From positions 1 through 64,000 of the forward strand of contig NZ_FWFJ01000013.1 in NCBI RefSeq assembly GCF_900172365.1: DNA of 64,000 nucleotides. The letters run 5' to 3'. Position numbers and translations under genes: made by a program. Under the pieces are notes generated by a model that worked only from the letters and a program-made list of their open reading frames with translations, had not been told where the DNA came from and made no database searches. This document shows positions 46,295 to 56,150 of the stretch, piece by piece; within the stretch, counting starts at the first letter, position 1, and every line of letters begins with the position of its first letter. This stretch comes from Roseovarius gaetbuli. GTDB lineage: Bacteria > Pseudomonadota > Alphaproteobacteria > Rhodobacterales > Rhodobacteraceae.

Positions 46295-47953
46295 TCAGCG
46301 CTGCTGCACTTGCCAGCTCGGATGCATCCAGGGCTCTGCGTTTTCCGGCGACAGGGGCGTGCGGCCAAGCACATGGTCGGCGATCTTCTCCCCCACCATG
46401 ATCGAGGGCGCATTGAGATTGCCGTTGGTGATGCGCGGGAAAATGCTGCTGTCGGCAACGCGCAGACGCTCGACCCCGATCACCCGGCCCTGCGGATCAA
46501 CCACCGCCTGTCTGTCGTCGGCGCGCCCCATCCGGCAGGTGCCGCAGGGGTGATAGGCGCTTTCGGCATGCGCACGGATGAAGTCGTCAAGATCGGCCTC
46601 GCTGGTCACATCTGCGCCGGGCTGAATTTCATGGCTGACAAAGGGCTTGAAGGCGTCCTGCGCGAAAATCTCGCGCGTCAGGCGGATGCATTTGCGAAAA
46701 TCGACCCAATCGCTTTCCTGGCTCATGTAATTGAAGCGGATCACCGGCGCATCCGAGGGCTCATTGCTGCGCAGGCTGACCGCCCCGCGCGAGGCGCTGC
46801 GCATCGGGCCGACATGGGCCTGAAACCCGTGCCCCTCGGCCGCGGCTTTGCCGTCATAGCGCACGGCAATCGGCAGGAAATGAAACTGGATATCGGGATA
46901 ATTGACGCCTGCATCGGACCGGATGAAGCCACCGCTCTCAAACTGATTGCTCGCGCCCAGACCCTTGCGCCCCAGAAGCCAGCGTGCGCCGACAAATCCC
47001 TTGCCGAGAAGGTTCCAGTATTTGAACAGGCTGACCGGCTGGCTGGCGGCCATCTGAATGTAGAGCTCAAGGTGATCCTGAAGGTTTTGCCCAACACCGG
47101 GGCGGTCCGCCTGAACGGCAATGCCATGCTCGCCAAGATGCGCGCCCGGACCAATACCGGACAGCATCAAGAGCTTGGGCGAATTGATCGACGAGGCTGC
47201 AAGGATAACTTCGGCCCTTGCGCGCACAACCTCTCGCCGCCCCTTGCGGAGCGTCTCGACCCCGACTGCGCGGCCCTCTTCAATCACCACGCGGGTCACA
47301 AGGGCGCGGATCAGATCGCAATTGTCGCGCTTCAGGGCCGGGCGCAGATAGGCGTTGGCCGCCGACCAGCGTTGCCCCTGCCAGACAGTCATGTCGAACG
47401 GGCCGACGCCCTCTTGCTGCTCGCCATTATAATCGCCGGTGCGCTGATAGCCGGCCTGCGCGCCGGCCTCGACAAAGGCGCGGGTGAGCGGATTGTCACG
47501 CGGCCCGCGGCTGACGTGCAGCGGCCCGTCCGTGCCCCGCCATGCCGGATCGCCGCCATGCCCGCCGTCATGCCAGCTTTCCATGCGCTTGAAATAGGGC
47601 AGCACATCGGCATAGCCCCAGCCGCCCGCGCCCTGATCGCGCCAGTGGTCATAGTCACAGGCATGCCCGCGCACATAAACCATGCCGTTGATGCTCGACG
47701 ATCCACCAATCACCTTACCGCGCGGACAGGCGAGGCGGCGGTTGCCGAGATGCGGCTCGGGTTCGCTCTGATAGCCCCAGTCATAGCGCGCCATGTTCAT
47801 CGGATAGCTCAGCGCGCCGGGCATCTGGATGAAGGGCCCGGCATCTGTGCCGCCATGCTCGATGACCAGCACCGAATGCCCGGCCTCTGACAGACGGTAG
47901 GCCATGGCGCAACCTGCGCTTCCGGCACCGACGATGACATAATCTGCTTCCAT
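46295..47953 (-). CDS. betA: choline dehydrogenase (GMC oxidoreductase)
   Basis: BetA oxidises choline to betaine aldehyde at the inner membrane. The 552-residue flavoprotein begins with the FAD motif [17 protein letters not shown] at 5-21, then the GMC signature region [21 protein letters not shown] near 78, an LLMLSGIGP motif near 265, and the C-terminal catalytic [13 protein letters not shown] with [13 protein letters not shown] 47953 is preferred to an upstream in-frame codon. It follows betI-betC but is separated from betC by a 170-base gap holding a hairpin and a G-quadruplex motif. No betB is adjacent. Identification is firm from motifs and context; other GMC alcohol dehydrogenases are less likely. 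Confidence 0.92.
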   Translation of the reverse strand: MEADYVIVGAGSAGCAMAYRLSEAGHSVLVIEHGGTDAGPFIQMPGALSYPMNMARYDWGYQSEPEPHLGNRRLACPRGKVIGGSSSINGMVYVRGHACDYDHWRDQGAGGWGYADVLPYFKRMESWHDGGHGGDPAWRGTDGPLHVSRGPRDNPLTRAFVEAGAQAGYQRTGDYNGEQQEGVGPFDMTVWQGQRWSAANAYLRPALKRDNCDLIRALVTRVVIEEGRAVGVETLRKGRREVVRARAEVILAASSINSPKLLMLSGIGPGAHLGEHGIAVQADRPGVGQNLQDHLELYIQMAASQPVSLFKYWNLLGKGFVGARWLLGRKGLGASNQFESGGFIRSDAGVNYPDIQFHFLPIAVRYDGKAAAEGHGFQAHVGPMRSASRGAVSLRSNEPSDAPVIRFNYMSQESDWVDFRKCIRLTREIFAQDAFKPFVSHEIQPGADVTSEADLDDFIRAHAESAYHPCGTCRMGRADDRQAVVDPQGRVIGVERLRVADSSIFPRITNGNLNAPSIMVGEKIADHVLGRTPLSPENAEPWMHPSWQVQQR

Positions 47954-47980
47954 CTCAGAGCGTCCCTTCTGTGCCACACG

Positions 47981-48027
47981 CCGCCCTGGCGCGACGGGGT
48001 GGGTGGGTGGGCGTCGTGCCAGGGCGG
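47981..48027. repeat. inverted repeat enclosing a G-quadruplex motif
   Basis: CCGCCCTGGC (47981-47990) and GCCAGGGCGG (48018-48027) form a perfect 10-bp stem in the betC-betA gap. The loop holds GGGGTGGGTGGGTGGG (47996-48011, plus strand), a four-tract G-quadruplex motif with single-T loops. The plus strand is the template for betC-betA, so in their mRNA the loop is C-rich. It may modulate read-through from betC to betA. Confidence 0.8.
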
Positions 48028-48098
48028 CGGGCCGTCAAGAGCGGGCGGGCAGTGGTTTCAATCGGATAGGTCATTGCACCTGTCTTCGGTTGGAGTTT

Positions 48099-48121
48099 GA
48101 GTATTTTCGGAACAGTGAAAG
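48099..48121 (+). repeat. GAGTATTT tail repeat, copy C
   Basis: This plus-strand 23-base unit differs from copy D (55053-55075, read on its minus strand) at one base. It abuts the betC stop, in the opposite orientation to betC, unlike the other copies. Confidence 0.72.
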
Positions 48122-48123
48122 CA

Positions 48124-49632
48124 TCACTCTCCTCGGGGAAACCGCTTGTTTTCCTCAAGAACGTTAAGATCCATGTGATTGCGCATGTAACGCTCGCTGG
48201 CCTTTTGCAGGGGCTGATAATCCCAAGGGTAATAGCCGCCCTTGCGCAGGGCCTCGTAGACCACCCAGCGCCGTGCCTGACTTTCGCGCACCGCCGCGTC
48301 AAACGCCTCCAGATCCCACCGCGCTTCGGCCTTGGCCTGAAGCTGGGCCAAGGTACCGGCATGGGCCGCGTCCCCGGCCAGATTGCAAAGCTCATGCGGG
48401 TCGGCTTCAAGATCAAACAGCTGATCGGGATCAAGCGCGCAGCGGTTGTACTTCCACTTGCCATACCGCAGCGAGACCATGGGCGCATAAGACGCCTCGG
48501 CAGCATATTCCATCGCCACCGGCTCGCTGCGCGAGGCCCCCTGCCCAAGGGGGACGAGCGATTGCCCTTCGGTCCAGGGCATGACCTCGGCCATGCTGAC
48601 ATTCGCCAGATCGCAGAGCGTCGGGCAGACATCAACATTGCTCACCGGATCGGTGACCAGCCCCGGCGCCATGCCCGGCGCTGAAATCATCATCGGCACA
48701 CGCGCCGAGCCCTCGTAAAAGCTCATCTTGAACCAAAGCCCGCGCTCGCCGAGCATGTCACCGTGATCGCTGACAAACAGGATCACCGCCTCTTGCCGGG
48801 TCGTCTCCAGCGCTTCGAGCACCTCGCCGATCTTGTCGTCGAGATAGCTGATATTAGCGAAATAGGCGCGCCGTGACCGGCAGATGTCCTCCTCGGAAAT
48901 GTCAAACGAGCGCCAGTCGTTGGCATCAAAGATGCGTTTGGCATGGGCGTCGTGATCCTCGTACGCCATCGCCGGGACCTCGGGCAAAAGATGCTCGCAA
49001 TCCTCGTAGAGATCCCAGTATTTCTTGCGCGCCACATAGGGGTCATGCGGATGGGTGAAGCTCACCGTCAGGCACCAGGGCCGCTCATCCTGCCCGCGCG
49101 CCAGATCATAGACCTTGGCCCGCGCGTTAAACGCGACCTCGTCGTCATATTCCATCTGGTTGGAAATCTCGGCGACGCCGGCGCCGGTGACCGAGCCCAT
49201 GTTGTGATACCACCAATCAATCCGCTCGCCCGGCTTGCGATAATCCGGGGTCCAGCCGAAATCGGCGGGATAGATATCGGTGGTCAGGCGCTCTTCAAAC
49301 CCGTGCATCTGATCGGGGCCGACGAAATGCATCTTGCCCGAAAGGCAGGTCTGATAGCCCGCACGCCGCAGGTGATGGGCGTAGGTCGGGATATCGGCGG
49401 CAAACTCGGCGGCATTATCATAGACCCGGCTGCGCGACGGCAGAAGCCCTGACATGAAGCTGGCCCGTCCCGGCGCGCAAAGCGGCGAGGCCGTATAGGC
49501 ATTGGCAAACCGCGTAGAGCGCGCCGCCAGAGCCTTGAGGTTGGGCGCATGAAGCCAATCCGCCGGGCCGTCCGGAAACAGCGTGCCATTCAGCTGATCG
49601 ACCATGATAATCAGGATGTTGGGGGCGGTCAT
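48124..49632 (-). CDS. betC: choline-sulfatase
   Basis: BetC hydrolyses choline-O-sulfate to choline and sulfate. The 502-residue protein opens NILIIMVDQLNGTLF with metal-binding Asp12. It has the sulfatase signature Cys52-x-Pro54-x-Arg56 (SPLCAPGRASFMSGL), whose Cys is converted to formylglycine, then SGKMHFVGPDQ near 98, FTHPHDPY near 193, and VSDHGDMLGERGLWFKMSFYEG near 295. The C-terminal NHMDLNVLEENKRFP end is characteristic of choline sulfatases. ATG 49632 follows AGGAG and overlaps the betI stop. It is cytosolic, since no signal peptide is present, so the substrate must be imported. Function is secure. Confidence 0.95.
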   Translation of the reverse strand: MTAPNILIIMVDQLNGTLFPDGPADWLHAPNLKALAARSTRFANAYTASPLCAPGRASFMSGLLPSRSRVYDNAAEFAADIPTYAHHLRRAGYQTCLSGKMHFVGPDQMHGFEERLTTDIYPADFGWTPDYRKPGERIDWWYHNMGSVTGAGVAEISNQMEYDDEVAFNARAKVYDLARGQDERPWCLTVSFTHPHDPYVARKKYWDLYEDCEHLLPEVPAMAYEDHDAHAKRIFDANDWRSFDISEEDICRSRRAYFANISYLDDKIGEVLEALETTRQEAVILFVSDHGDMLGERGLWFKMSFYEGSARVPMMISAPGMAPGLVTDPVSNVDVCPTLCDLANVSMAEVMPWTEGQSLVPLGQGASRSEPVAMEYAAEASYAPMVSLRYGKWKYNRCALDPDQLFDLEADPHELCNLAGDAAHAGTLAQLQAKAEARWDLEAFDAAVRESQARRWVVYEALRKGGYYPWDYQPLQKASERYMRNHMDLNVLEENKRFPRGE

Positions 49633-50216
49633 TGGCTCTCCTTTGAGGGCAGACTTGTGTCGAGATAATGCAGCAGAACGTCCACCGCGACGTCCGGTTG
49701 CATCGGCCCTTCGCGCAGGGCCTGGCGGATATAAAGGCCGTCGATCATCGCCGCCAGGCCGCGCGTCAGAGTGCGCGATTGTGCGGGATCAAGGCGGCGA
49801 AACGCGTCATGCAGGTTCGAGCGCAAGCGCCGCTGATAGATATGAAGCAGGCGCAATGCTTCGTCCGAGCGCTGCGCCTGAACATAAAAATTCAGCCAGG
49901 CCGACACCATCTCGGGACGGAATTGCGCGGGCGTAAAGCTGGCGCGGATGATCGCCTCGACCCGGTCACGCGGGCTTTTGGCCATGATCAGCGCGCCGCG
50001 CACCTCGGCTCCGTAAAGCGTCAGGATATGGCGCATGGCGGCGGCGAAGATCTGTTCCTTGGACCCGAAGTAATGATGCGCCAGAGCGCTCGACATGCCC
50101 GCCCGGCGCGCGATCTGTGCCACGGTCACATCCAGTGAGCCCCGCGCGCCAATCTCGGAAATCGTCGCCTCGACCAGCGCGGTGCGCCGGATCGGCTCCA
50201 TCCCGATTTTGGGCAT
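49629..50216 (-). CDS. betI: transcriptional repressor BetI
   Basis: BetI is a TetR-family, choline-responsive repressor of bet genes. The 195-residue protein shows MEPIRRTALVEATI, the helix-turn-helix VAQIARRAGMSSALAHHYFGSKEQ at about 33-56, and the C-terminal ALREGPMQP region that I associate with BetI. Two in-frame ATGs are possible; the one at 50216 is chosen because GGAGG is 6 bases upstream of it, while it directly touches the ATG at 50222. It overlaps betC by 4 bases, and a candidate operator lies 46 bases upstream of the start. Confidence 0.93.
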   Translation of the reverse strand: MPKIGMEPIRRTALVEATISEIGARGSLDVTVAQIARRAGMSSALAHHYFGSKEQIFAAAMRHILTLYGAEVRGALIMAKSPRDRVEAIIRASFTPAQFRPEMVSAWLNFYVQAQRSDEALRLLHIYQRRLRSNLHDAFRRLDPAQSRTLTRGLAAMIDGLYIRQALREGPMQPDVAVDVLLHYLDTSLPSKESQ

Positions 50217-50262
50217 TGTCATCCTCCGTTAAAATGTTGCCATACTGGCCTAATCGTGTTTA

Positions 50263-50276
50263 ATTGACCCGTCAAT
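50263..50276. promoter_or_regulatory. candidate BetI operator
   Basis: ATTGACCCGTCAAT has perfect 6-base arms around CC and continues into CAATAAAAGACAATCG. It lies in the 258-base gap between betI and the divergent solute-binding protein gene. Its ATTGA/TCAAT form is similar to BetI sites known from other bacteria, so BetI could regulate both directions. The rest of this gap shows no gene. Confidence 0.55.
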
Positions 50277-50474
50277 CAATAAAAGACAATCGACGGATCA
50301 CAGCAGGGAAAGCCAGAATAGCGTTGTAATTCACAGCGGCGTCATATTAGCCTTGCTATGGAGACACGGCAGTCGTGCAATTTGCGCACTGCGTTACCAG
50401 GACACCCCCCACCCTGCCGCGTGACGGGCAACAGGGCCGGGCAATAAAAGAAAAACCAAAGGGAGAGACCATAA

Positions 50475-52049
50475 ATGACACTTATCAACAACGGACGGCT
50501 TAACCGACGCGGATTTCTCGCGACCACAGCCGCCACGGCAATTGCCGCCTCGCTGCCGATGGGCGGTGCGATGGCCGCGCCGAATCGCGGCGGGCATCTG
50601 CGTGCCGCTATCGGTCACGGCCAGACCACCGATACGCTGAACCCCGGCACCTATTCCAACAGCTTCACCACATCGCTGTCCTTTGCCATTCACGGTCGCC
50701 TCACCGAGGTTGCCCAGGACGGTTCGCTTATTCCCGAGGTTGCCGAAAGCTGGGAAGCATCGGATGATGCGTCGGAATGGCGGTTCAAAATCCGCAAGGG
50801 CGTGACCTTCCACTCAGGCAAGCCACTGACTGTCGAAGACGTGGTCAACTCGATCAACTTCCACCGCGGCGAAGGATCAACATCGGCCGCCGGACCGATC
50901 GTGGCGCCAATCAGCGGGATCGCCTGCGTGACTGGCTGCACCGCCGAAGGTGATGACACCGTTGTCTTTTCTCTCGATGGCGGCAATGCCGACTTCCCTT
51001 TCATTCTGAGCGACTATCACCTGGTCATCTGCAAGGCCGCTGGTGACAGCATCGACTGGCAATCCGGCGATGGCGTCGGCAGCTATATCCTGAAAGATTT
51101 CCAGCCCGGCGTTTCCTATTCGCTGGAGCGCAACCCCAACCACTGGCGCAGCGATGTTGCCTGGTTCGACAGCGCCGAGGTGATCGCCATCGTTGACCAG
51201 AACGCCCGCACCACCGCGCTTGTGTCGGGTGACGTGGACATGGCCGACCGGCTTGACCTAAAGACCGTCGGCCTTCTGGCGCGACGCCCCGACATTCAGA
51301 TCAACTCGGTTTCGGGCACCCAGCACTATACCTTCGCCATGGATACCCGCGCCGAGCCCTACAGCAACGTGCATGTGCGCCATGCCCTGAAATACGGCAT
51401 CAACCGCCAGGAATTGGTCGACAAGATCCTGTTCGGCTATGGCGCCGTGGGCAATGACCATCCGATCGGTCCGGGCCAGCGGTTCTTCAACAAGGACCTC
51501 GAACAGACCACCTACGATCCCGACAAGGCAAAATACCACCTCAAGCTTGCCGGTCTTGAGAGCGTCGATGTTTCGCTCTCGGCGGCGGACGCGGCCTTTG
51601 TCGGCGCGGTCGATGCGGCAGTTCTTTACCAGAACTCGGCCGCTGCGGGCGGGATCAACCTCAAGCCGGTGCGCGAACCCAATGACGGTTACTGGTCCGA
51701 CGTCTGGATGAAAAAGCCGTTTGCTGCTGTCTATTGGTCGGGCCGTTCGGTCGAAGATCAGATGTTCTCGACCGCCTATCAGTGCGGCGCGTCCTGGAAC
51801 GACAGCTTCTGGTGCAATGACCGCTTCGACGAACTCCTGGTCAAGGCCCGCTCGGAACTCGACGATGCCAAGCGCCGCGAGATGTATTACGAGATGCAGG
51901 CGCTGTGCAGCAGCGACGGCGGCGTGATCGTGCCGATGTTCGCGAACTATGTCTTCGGCAACTCGACCAAAGTCGCCCACACCGAGCAGATGGGCTCGAA
52001 CTGGGATGTGGACGGCATGCGCTTTATCGAACGCTGGTGGTTCGCCTAA
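50475..52049 (+). CDS. Tat-exported peptide/opine-type ABC solute-binding protein
   Basis: The 524-residue periplasmic protein belongs to the SBP_bac_5 (DppA/OppA) family. A twin-arginine leader (NRRGFLATTAATAIAASL, cleavage about residue 35) is followed by TTDTLNPGTYSNSF, LIPEVAESWEASDDASEWRFKIRKGVTFHSGKPLT near 100, and YSLERNPNHW near 215. The family's C-terminal region includes YYEMQALCSSDGGVIVPMF. Export by Tat suggests folding before translocation. ATG 50475 follows GGGAGAG. No permease or ATPase of this transporter class is next to it; the choXWV genes follow and belong to a different family. Substrate unknown, possibly a choline-related compound. Confidence 0.9.
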   Translation: MTLINNGRLNRRGFLATTAATAIAASLPMGGAMAAPNRGGHLRAAIGHGQTTDTLNPGTYSNSFTTSLSFAIHGRLTEVAQDGSLIPEVAESWEASDDASEWRFKIRKGVTFHSGKPLTVEDVVNSINFHRGEGSTSAAGPIVAPISGIACVTGCTAEGDDTVVFSLDGGNADFPFILSDYHLVICKAAGDSIDWQSGDGVGSYILKDFQPGVSYSLERNPNHWRSDVAWFDSAEVIAIVDQNARTTALVSGDVDMADRLDLKTVGLLARRPDIQINSVSGTQHYTFAMDTRAEPYSNVHVRHALKYGINRQELVDKILFGYGAVGNDHPIGPGQRFFNKDLEQTTYDPDKAKYHLKLAGLESVDVSLSAADAAFVGAVDAAVLYQNSAAAGGINLKPVREPNDGYWSDVWMKKPFAAVYWSGRSVEDQMFSTAYQCGASWNDSFWCNDRFDELLVKARSELDDAKRREMYYEMQALCSSDGGVIVPMFANYVFGNSTKVAHTEQMGSNWDVDGMRFIERWWFA

Positions 52050-52170
52050 GCCTCGCCACCTCGTGGACCAACAAGGGGGGCTCGGCGCAGAATATGCTCC
52101 GGGCCCCTCGCCCAAAGGCGGGTCGGCAAGCGGCCGCTTTACGACACACCGAACATGAAAGACTGCCAAA

Positions 52171-53097
52171 ATGACCCTTAGAACAACGCTTTCAGCCATG
52201 GCCCTCGCCGTGGCCACCGGCCCCGCCCTTGCCAATTGCGACGAGGTGGTTTTCGCCGATGTCGGCTGGACCGATATCACCGCCACCACCGCCGCCACCA
52301 CCGAGGTGCTGCGCGCGCTTGGCTATGCGGCCGACATCAAGGTTCTGTCGGTGCCGGTCACCTATACCTCGATGGCCAAGGGCGATATTGACGTGTTCCT
52401 TGGCAACTGGATGCCCACCATGGAGGGCGACATCGCGCCTTATCGCGAGGCGGGCACCGTCGACACCGTGCGTGCCAATCTGGAAGGCGCGAAATACACG
52501 CTGGCCACCAATGCCGTCGGCGCGGCCCTCGGCATCACCAGCTTTGAGAGCATCGCCGCTCAGGCCGAGGCACTGGATTCAACCATCTACGGGATCGAGC
52601 CGGGCAATGATGGCAACCGCCTGATCATGGATATGATCGCCGCCGACGCCTTTGGCCTGAAAGACTTTGACGTCAAGGAAAGCTCTGAGCAGGGCATGCT
52701 CGCGCAGGTCAGCCGCGCCGATCGCCGTGAAGAACCGATTGTCTTTCTCGGCTGGGAACCGCACCCGATGAATGCCAATCACGACATGACCTATCTGACC
52801 GGTGGCGACGACTGGTTCGGCCCCGATCTTGGCGGCGCGACGGTCTATACCAACACCCGCGCGGGCTATGTCGATGAATGCCCGAACGTGGGCAAGCTGC
52901 TCGGGAACCTCTCGTTCACTCTCGCGATGGAGAACGAGATCATGGGCGCGATCCTTGACGACGGGGAAAAGCCCGAAAAGGCCGCGACCGCATGGCTTGC
53001 CGCCCATCCCGATGTGCTTGGCCCCTGGCTTGACGGCGTGACCACCCGCGAGGGCGGCGATGCAATGGAAGCGGTCAAAGCGGCGCTTGGTCTCTGA
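52171..53097 (+). CDS. choX: choline ABC transporter substrate-binding protein
   Basis: ChoX binds choline, and acetylcholine weakly, in the periplasm. The 308-residue protein has a signal peptide to about residue 21 (ALAVATGPALA), followed by NCDEVVFADVGWTDITATTA, SMAKGDIDVFLGNWMPTME near 70, and IVFLGWEPHPMN near 190. These contain Trp/Tyr residues of the type that form the aromatic box for quaternary ammonium groups. It heads choX-choW-choV, after a weakly featured 121-base gap. The Shine-Dalgarno is poor. A perfect 9-bp hairpin follows its stop. Function is well supported by length and motifs typical of the alphaproteobacterial ChoX group. Confidence 0.92.
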   Translation: MTLRTTLSAMALAVATGPALANCDEVVFADVGWTDITATTAATTEVLRALGYAADIKVLSVPVTYTSMAKGDIDVFLGNWMPTMEGDIAPYREAGTVDTVRANLEGAKYTLATNAVGAALGITSFESIAAQAEALDSTIYGIEPGNDGNRLIMDMIAADAFGLKDFDVKESSEQGMLAQVSRADRREEPIVFLGWEPHPMNANHDMTYLTGGDDWFGPDLGGATVYTNTRAGYVDECPNVGKLLGNLSFTLAMENEIMGAILDDGEKPEKAATAWLAAHPDVLGPWLDGVTTREGGDAMEAVKAALGL

Positions 53098-53106
53098 TCG
53101 CTGACC

Positions 53107-53134
53107 CTGCCCCGGCCCAATGCGACCGGGGCAG
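53107..53134 (+). terminator. hairpin between choX and choW
   Basis: CTGCCCCGG (53107-53115) and CCGGGGCAG (53126-53134) form a perfect 9-bp stem with a 10-base loop, 9 bases after the choX stop. There is no T-run, so it more likely protects the choX mRNA 3' end and lets part of the transcripts continue into choWV. Confidence 0.65.
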
Positions 53135-53170
53135 CCCCTTTCCCCACCGCAAGAATAAAGGTGCACGCGC

Positions 53171-54003
53171 ATGGACTGGCTGAGCGATCACAAAATCCCC
53201 GTCGGCGATGCAGCGGAGAGCTTTTTCCTCTGGCTTCAGGACAATGCCGCGTGGTTCTTTGACATGCTTTCGGCCCTGATGGAGGGGCTGATCGACGGCT
53301 TTCTCTGGCTGCTTCAGGCACCGCACCCGCTTGTGATCATGGCGATTTTCGTCGGTCTCACCTGGGTGCTGCAACGCAACTGGAAGACCTGCGCCTTCGT
53401 GTTCCTCGGCTTCCTCTTCATCCACAATCAGGACTATTGGGAAGAAACCACCGAGAGCCTCACTCTGGTGCTGTCGTCCTGCATCTTCTGCATGGCCATC
53501 GGCGTGCCCATCGGCATCGCCGCCGCGCACCGCCCACGGCTTTATGACTGGCTGCGCCCGGTGCTTGACCTGATGCAAACCCTGCCGCCCTTTGTCTACC
53601 TGATCCCGGCCATCGTGTTTTTCGGCATCGGCATGGTGCCGGGCCTGATCGCCACGGTGATCTTCGTGGTCCCCGCGCCGATCCGCCTCACCCATCTTGG
53701 CATTTCCTCCACACCCAAACCCCTGCTCGAGGCCGCACAGGCCTTTGGCGCCACCGCCCGCCAGACCCTTGTCAAGGTCGAGCTGCCCTATGCCCTGCCC
53801 CAGATCATGGCCGGTCTGAACCAGACCATCATGCTGTCGCTCTCGATGGTGGTGATCGGCGCGCTTGTCGGCGCCGACGGGCTTGGCGTGCCGGTCCTGC
53901 GCGCGATCAACACGGTCAATATCTCGCTTGGCTTTGAATCCGGGCTGATGATCGTGGTCGTCGCCATCGTGCTTGACCGCATGCTTCGGATGGGAGAGCG
54001 CAA

Positions 54004-54007
<4 letters not shown>
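53171..54007 (+). CDS. choW: choline ABC transporter permease
   Basis: The 278-residue inner-membrane subunit is of the ProW/ChoW type, with about six membrane segments. The binding-protein-dependent transport motif is EAAQAFGATARQTLVKVELPYALPQI near 185-210, the loop that contacts the ATPase. An upstream MQTLPPFVYLIPAIVFFGIG segment is near 140. It is translationally coupled to choV (ATGA overlap) and sits 73 bases after choX. Confidence 0.94.
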
Positions 54008-55047
<1,040 letters not shown>

Positions 55048-55052
55048 TCTCG

Positions 55053-55114
55053 CTTTCACTGTTCCGGAAATACTCCGGGGGAGTCGCGCCCCGCGCGACG
55101 GGGGCAGCGCCCCC
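55053..55114 (-). repeat. two-hairpin intergenic element with tail, copy D
   Basis: Read on the minus strand this is stem 1 (55114-55100), stem 2 (GTCGCGC/GCGCGAC), TCCCCCGG and the GAGTATTT tail (55075-55053). The layout equals copy E at 42989-43050. The tail alone occurs as copies A-C. It lies between the convergent choV and EamA genes. Confidence 0.82.
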
Positions 55115-55122
55115 TGCCCGGC

Positions 55123-56046
55123 TCAGACCTTGGTCGCCGAGACCGGCGGCGTGATCGCGCGCCGCTTGAGCACCGCTTCGCGCCAGCTGATGAAACTGAT
55201 CGCCGCCACGATCACCGTGCCGCCCAGCAGAACGAACACATCCACACCTTCGCCAAAGACCAGCGCCCCAAGCGCCACCGCCCAGACCAGTTGCAGGAAG
55301 GTCACCGGCTGCGTCACCGCCAGCGGGGCCGCCCCGAACGCCAGCGTCATGGTGTAATGCCCCGCCGTCGCAAGACAGGCCACGCCAAACAGGATCGTCA
55401 ACTCGCCCAAGGTCGGCGTCACCCAGACCGCCGCCGCAAGCGGCGCCAGCCCGATCGTCACCGTGATCGACAGCATCGCCACCACGATTCCCGCGCTACA
55501 GCGCCCCGACAACACCTTGGCCGTGAGGTAAGAGGCGCCGAAAAACACCGCCGTGAACAGCATCGCGAAATGCCCAGGCCCGACCTCGCGAAATCCCGGA
55601 CGCAGGATGATCAGCGCCCCGATCAAGGCCGCCACCACCGCCAGCACCCGGCGCAGGGCAAGCGTTTCACCAAGAAAAAGCGCCGCCCCGAGGGTGACGT
55701 AAATCGGCGAGAGGTAATTCATCGCCGTCACATCCGCGATCGGTATCCGCGCCATGGCAAAGAACCAGAGCGACACACCAATCGTATGCACCGCCCCGCG
55801 CGCGCCAAACATAAGCCAGATCCGCCGCTCAAGCCGCAACCGCATCAGCGGGCGCAACATCGGCAGCAGGAACACAAGCCCCATGGCATAGCGCAGAAAC
55901 GCCGCCTGCGGCGCCGGCACCCGCGTGCCAAGCACCTTCACAAGCGCGGTGACCCCGACAAAAAGGATACCGGTCAGAACCATCCAGAAGATGCCCAACA
56001 TCGGATTTGTGGCCACCTTGGGCGAAAGGGTTGGTTCTGCGCGCAT
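55123..56046 (-). CDS. EamA/DMT family transporter
   Basis: The 307-residue inner-membrane protein has ten hydrophobic segments arranged as two EamA repeats (about 15-145 and 165-285), the drug/metabolite transporter fold. A Pro/Arg-rich loop (RVPAPQAAFLRYAMGLVFLLP) follows helix one. YPLSPI-like NYLSPIYVTLGAALFLGETL near 105 is the family's repeat-1 marker. Such proteins export amino acids, nucleosides or other metabolites; the substrate is unknown. It stands alone, convergent with choV. Confidence 0.9.
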   Translation of the reverse strand: MRAEPTLSPKVATNPMLGIFWMVLTGILFVGVTALVKVLGTRVPAPQAAFLRYAMGLVFLLPMLRPLMRLRLERRIWLMFGARGAVHTIGVSLWFFAMARIPIADVTAMNYLSPIYVTLGAALFLGETLALRRVLAVVAALIGALIILRPGFREVGPGHFAMLFTAVFFGASYLTAKVLSGRCSAGIVVAMLSITVTIGLAPLAAAVWVTPTLGELTILFGVACLATAGHYTMTLAFGAAPLAVTQPVTFLQLVWAVALGALVFGEGVDVFVLLGGTVIVAAISFISWREAVLKRRAITPPVSATKV

Positions 56047-56150
56047 TGCGCCATTAACTCATGCAAAACACCCGCTGTCGAGCTTTGCGCGCCCTATATG
56101 CATGCACAGGGTGCAACCCTGCGTCCCGACAGGTGCATGGCCGACTGCCC

